Shown here one piece after another: positions 5,825-8,312 of a DNA stretch of 8,312 nt (position 1 is the first letter of the stretch; every line of letters starts with the position of its first letter). Below the pieces are notes generated by a model. It ran no database searches. It saw only the letters and a program-made list of their open reading frames with translations, and was not told the origin of the DNA. The stretch is from assembly GCA_018648445.1 (NCBI GenBank), contig JABGRG010000139.1, positions 1-8,312 on the forward strand. The letters run 5' to 3'. This stretch comes from Rhodospirillales bacterium (lineage in GTDB: Bacteria; Pseudomonadota; Alphaproteobacteria; Rhodospirillales_A; JACZKS01). A program made the position numbers and the translations under genes.

Positions 5825-7006
5825 ATGAGAATCATAAAGAGCACCGTCGACAAGCTGACATACGAGAAATTTGGTAGGGCTGCCGACTATCGATGGGACG
5901 ACCAGTTAAAGGGATTCGGCGTACGTATTTACCCATCTGGTCGGTGTGCTTTTGTCATCACTTACAGAACAGAAACCGGAACGAAGAAGTTTCTGACACT
6001 CGGCAATTACGGGAATCTTACCGTTGATGAAGCGCGTCGTTTGGCAAAGGATAAGCTACATGACGTGCAGCATGGCCGTGACCCTCAAACTGAACGCCAG
6101 GAAAAACGCCATGAGATGACATTCGATGAGTTAGCTGATCGGTATCTTGATCACTACAAAGGTCGAAAGAAGTCATGGAAAGACGATAATCAGCGTCTCC
6201 GCGATCATCTTCGCCCGGTTCTGGGCAAACGGAAGCTTTCAGAGATTTCGTTGATGCAGCTACAACGGCTGCAAACAAAGATTAAGGCCAAACTCTCAGC
6301 CGCAACGACAAACCGTTGCACCGCGTTGGTAAAACATATCTTCAATACGGCTGTTAAGTGGGGTTTGCTGGAATCCTCGCCAGCGCGGCATTTAACGATG
6401 TACCGAGAACCGCCGCCTCGTGACATCGTGCTGACGCCCGAAGTATGCCGCGATCTAATCGACGCTTGTAACGCTGATGAAAACGTGTATGCGGCCGCCT
6501 TATTCAAACTGGCGATGTTCACCGGACGGCGAATCGGTGAGTTGCTCAATGCCAAATGGGCAGATGTTGACTTGGATCGAGCAATTCTAACGTTGCCAGA
6601 AACCAAGGCAGGAGGACGGCAATTCGTTTATTTAAACGAGATAGCATCTGCCATTCTCCGAACCATGCCACGCATCGAAGGAAATCCATACGTCATTGCG
6701 GGTGAGGCCACAGGAAAACCGCTGAACTTTTACCGTCGTGCGTGGAAACGCATTCTTAATCGTGCCGGTATTGACCATTTCCCGCCGCATGGCCTTCGCC
6801 ACAATTACGCATCGATGCTTGTTGCGGCGAATGTGCCACTCGAAACGGTTGGACACCTACTCGGACACAAAAACACCAGCACCACTCGGAAGTACGCGCA
6901 CCATCGACCTGACCATTTGCGCCGTGCCGCTGAAACGTTTAGCGATGTTGTCGATCTCCATTCAGAAAGGGAAAAGCGGGCAGATGGAAAGGGGCCAACG
7001 TCATGA
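5825..7006 (+). CDS. int: Tyrosine recombinase integrase (P4-type, DUF4102 N-terminus)
   Basis: 393-residue site-specific recombinase that would insert and excise the element at the adjacent tRNA gene. The N-terminal 90 residues form the DUF4102-type arm-binding domain (GFGVRIYPSGRCAFVITYR, then FLTLGNYGNLTVDEARRLA). A SAM-like core-binding domain follows (about 98-190, starting MTFDELADRYLDHY), then the catalytic domain. All catalytic residues are visible: R236 in TGRRIGEL, H322 and R325 in HGLRH, H348 in LLGHKNT and the nucleophile Y357 in RKYAH. Length is normal, so it is probably active. GAGG at 5814-5817 supports the ATG at 5825. Its stop overlaps the next start (ATGA). Codon use is less GC-biased than in the genes left of the tRNA scar, consistent with transfer. 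Confidence 0.95.
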   Translation: MRIIKSTVDKLTYEKFGRAADYRWDDQLKGFGVRIYPSGRCAFVITYRTETGTKKFLTLGNYGNLTVDEARRLAKDKLHDVQHGRDPQTERQEKRHEMTFDELADRYLDHYKGRKKSWKDDNQRLRDHLRPVLGKRKLSEISLMQLQRLQTKIKAKLSAATTNRCTALVKHIFNTAVKWGLLESSPARHLTMYREPPPRDIVLTPEVCRDLIDACNADENVYAAALFKLAMFTGRRIGELLNAKWADVDLDRAILTLPETKAGGRQFVYLNEIASAILRTMPRIEGNPYVIAGEATGKPLNFYRRAWKRILNRAGIDHFPPHGLRHNYASMLVAANVPLETVGHLLGHKNTSTTRKYAHHRPDHLRRAAETFSDVVDLHSEREKRADGKGPTS

Positions 7007-7419
7007 CCGATGACAAGAAACAACGTAACCCCAAATGGTTGAAGGAAGTAGCGGACGAAGCACTCGCAAATGACATTTTGAAAGAGAATAGATCAATCAA
7101 AACCGTTGGGGATCATCTCATCAACCATTCGTCGCGCCCGCTGCCTAGTGATCTCCTCAACGTTCTTGACCATTGGCTACGGGATTTCAACCACGTCCGC
7201 ATTGAGGGTCGCCGTAGTCGAGAGTGCTATTCACTGGCTGATCGGCTCGTTGAGAATGGCTTTTCCATAGAGTTCGCATGCGAAAAAGCGAAACTCCATT
7301 TCGGTGTTGGGACAGACATCGACAATTTGATCCGGCGATACAAAGATTTCCGGTCAAAGCGCAATGATGAGGAGAAGGAATTGGAAGCTCTTGTCCGGGA
7401 AATTTCGTCCGACCGTTGA
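7003..7419 (+). CDS. Hypothetical protein coupled to the integrase, 138 residues
   Basis: Not recognised. A soluble, strongly charged protein (many Lys, Arg, Glu and Asp) without signal peptide or membrane segment. The ATG overlaps the integrase TGA by 4 bp and is preceded by AAAGGGG, so it should be translated together with the integrase. The segment at about residues 78-118 (CYSLADRLVENGFSIEFACEKAKLHFGV, then DNLIRRYKDFR) reads as three or four helices and loosely recalls a helix-turn-helix DNA-binding unit ending in a recognition-like helix. This is a visual impression, not a domain hit. The tail is acidic and helical (DEEKELEALVREISS). Position suggests a role in integration control or a cargo function; neither can be shown from sequence. 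Confidence 0.75.
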   Translation: MTDDKKQRNPKWLKEVADEALANDILKENRSIKTVGDHLINHSSRPLPSDLLNVLDHWLRDFNHVRIEGRRSRECYSLADRLVENGFSIEFACEKAKLHFGVGTDIDNLIRRYKDFRSKRNDEEKELEALVREISSDR

Positions 7420-7426
7420 TCAATCC

Positions 7427-7462
7427 GAAAAAGGGGTGACGGAAAAAGGCTGTTTGCGTCAC
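7427..7462. promoter_or_regulatory. Direct and inverted repeats upstream of the alpA-like gene
   Basis: In the 106-bp gap before the alpA-like gene, GAAAAAGG occurs twice (7427-7434 and 7442-7449, one and a half helical turns apart). GTGACG (7436-7441) has its exact reverse complement CGTCAC at 7457-7462. An imperfect inverted repeat (GGAATATC/GATATCC) follows at 7477-7495. No good sigma70 promoter could be set with confidence. These look like regulator-binding sites for a separately controlled alpA-primase transcript. Confidence 0.35.
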
Positions 7463-7525
7463 TGATCATTTTTGCTGGAATATCGGAAGATATCCCCTGA
7501 TCTCAATAGATTCTGGGTGTTTCCG

Positions 7526-7762
7526 ATGAAAAGCAATCGATTCTCCACACTTCTTCCTCTTCCCGAAAACGACGATGCCCTGATCCGCCGGGCCGATCTA
7601 CCACGCTACCTGCCCATCGCCTCTCAGACGGCAGCGAGATGGGCTTGTACTGGCGAGGGACCACGTTTCATCAAGATTGGCCGCCGCTTGGTCGCATATC
7701 GCGCGGGTGACCTACGAGAATGGTTGTCATCGCAAAAATGTCAAAACACATCGCGTCGATGA
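7526..7762 (+). CDS. AlpA-family / MerR-like excisionase or transcriptional regulator
   Basis: 78-residue winged-helix DNA-binding protein of the AlpA/Xis (helix_turn_helix_17) type. The domain covers about residues 18-68: ALIRRADLPRYLPIASQTAARW forms the helix-turn-helix and GPRFIKIGRRLVAYRAGDLREWL forms the wing and closing helix; the G-P-x-F-x-K-x-G-R-R and D-L-x-x-W-L patterns are hallmarks. In integrative elements and satellites such proteins switch on excision, by promoting int expression or directing Int, and often control the replication module. I chose the ATG at 7526 (weak GGGT upstream, domain at the usual distance); a TTG at 7472 would add 18 non-family residues. It ends 21 bp before the primase-like gene, suggesting co-transcription. 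Confidence 0.8.
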   Translation: MKSNRFSTLLPLPENDDALIRRADLPRYLPIASQTAARWACTGEGPRFIKIGRRLVAYRAGDLREWLSSQKCQNTSRR

Positions 7763-7783
7763 GAACGCTGTCAGGACGAGGCA

Positions 7784-8290
7784 ATGACTAATATTGACAT
7801 CCCCTTGTGGGTGGCAGATATGAACCGCGAATTTGCGGTCGTTTCGATAGGTTCTAGCGTGCGAATTTTGCGTTTTGTAGTCGACCCCCTAAACCCGCAA
7901 AATCGAAAACTCGCGTTCTTTCGTGAGACCGACTTTCATGCACTGCTCAGAAATCGCGTACTCCGCACGGATGGGAACGAGCGGCAATTGTCAACCGCGT
8001 GGCTAAGAAGCCCTGAGCGCAAGGAATATCCTGGTGGCGTTTTATTTGCGCCAGGAACGAAGTTACCGGAAGACGTACTAAATCTATGGAACGGCTTTGG
8101 TTTAAAAGCTGCTGAGGGTGTCGTAACGCCCTTTCTAGATTTCATTCGCATGGTCATCTGCAACGAAGATGAAGAATATTTCACATGGGTGATTTCATGG
8201 ATGGCAGACGCCGTTCAGAATCCGGGAACACGCCCCGGAACAGCAATTGTTCTTTATGGTGTGAACCGGCGTGGAATATTGACCCCTTAG
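7784..8290 (+). pseudogene. DUF5906 (primase/helicase-like, P4/D5 type) gene truncated by an insertion sequence
   Basis: 168 codons to an in-frame TAG, but native only to about 8259. The N-terminal region (MNREFAVVSIGSSVRILRFV) and the block STAWLRSPERKEYPGGVLFAPG, then LNLWNGFGLKAAEG, then FLDFIRMVICNEDEEYFTWVISWMADAVQNPG are characteristic of the segment before the ATPase of DUF5906 proteins. These are the replication initiator/helicases of phages and satellites. The next expected element is a Walker A loop (LYG followed by about three residues and GKG). Here the frame reads LYGV and then runs into insertion-sequence DNA (NRRGILTP, stop). The ATPase domain is therefore missing, and family members are several hundred residues longer. 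The ATG has GGACGAGG just upstream. As it stands the product should be inactive, so the element probably cannot replicate by itself. Confidence 0.8.
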
Positions 8291-8312
8291 CGGGGGTTTT
8301 CGGCGTCCAATA
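8260..8312. mobile_element. Left end of an IS21-family-like insertion sequence (continues past window)
   Basis: At 8260 coding sequence stops matching the DUF5906 family and a new sequence begins with TGTGAACCGGCG, which follows the TG-starting ends of IS21-family elements (compare TGTCAATCGGC-type termini, from memory). Two imperfect 12-bp direct repeats lie 34 bp apart: CGGCGTGGAATA at 8267-8278 and CGGCGTCCAATA at 8301-8312, ten of twelve bases identical. Repeated terminal sites bound by the IstA transposase are typical of this family. TTGACCCC at 8279-8286 is also a common end motif. A small hairpin, ACCCC (8282-8286) with GGGGT (8293-8297) and trailing Ts, could act as a terminator. No transposase is in view, so the family call needs the missing part. 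Confidence 0.6.

Noticed and set aside
7472..7525. TTG start at 7472 for the AlpA-like protein
   Set aside because: The added 18 residues run through the repeat-rich gap and precede the usual domain start; the ATG at 7526 is simpler.

Overview
The window looks like chromosomal DNA of an alphaproteobacterium, probably Rhodospirillales-like (inferred from GC-rich codon use and protein style, not from a marker gene). The left two thirds (1 to about 5688) is GC-rich core genome. The right third is an inserted mobile element with visibly more AT-rich, less biased codon use.

Core part. A C-terminal piece of a bactofilin-like protein (2-112) is followed on the + strand by a 2-keto-4-pentenoate hydratase-family enzyme, then modA, modB and modC, a complete molybdate ABC importer. 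The hydratase and modA overlap, modA and modB are 9 bp apart, and modB and modC overlap by 4 bp, so the four genes are probably one transcript. modC ends tail to tail with a gamma-class carbonic anhydrase-like gene on the - strand, their stop codons sharing the four bases at 3574-3577. That gene lies just downstream of a TerC/YjbE-family membrane protein, also on the - strand; the two form a likely operon. A divergent pair follows on the + strand: a 102-residue protein of unknown function and a small cupin.

Mobile part. At 5630-5688 lies the 3' three quarters of a tRNA-Arg(UCU) gene on the - strand. Its 5' acceptor strand and the 5' side of its D-arm are missing, replaced by foreign sequence. 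This is the expected scar of integration into a tRNA gene. Next come an AT-rich perfect inverted repeat, a near-consensus sigma70 promoter with an 11-bp tandem repeat at its start point, and a tyrosine integrase with all five catalytic residues. An unknown 138-residue protein is translationally coupled to the integrase. After it come an AlpA-type excisionase/regulator and a DUF5906 (P4/D5-like primase-helicase) gene. This int-alpA-primase order resembles phage satellites and small integrative islands.

The DUF5906 gene is cut off where its Walker A loop should begin, by the end of what looks like an IS21-family insertion sequence (from about 8260). The IS and the rest of the island run past the window edge. 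No CRISPR array, rRNA or riboswitch was seen.
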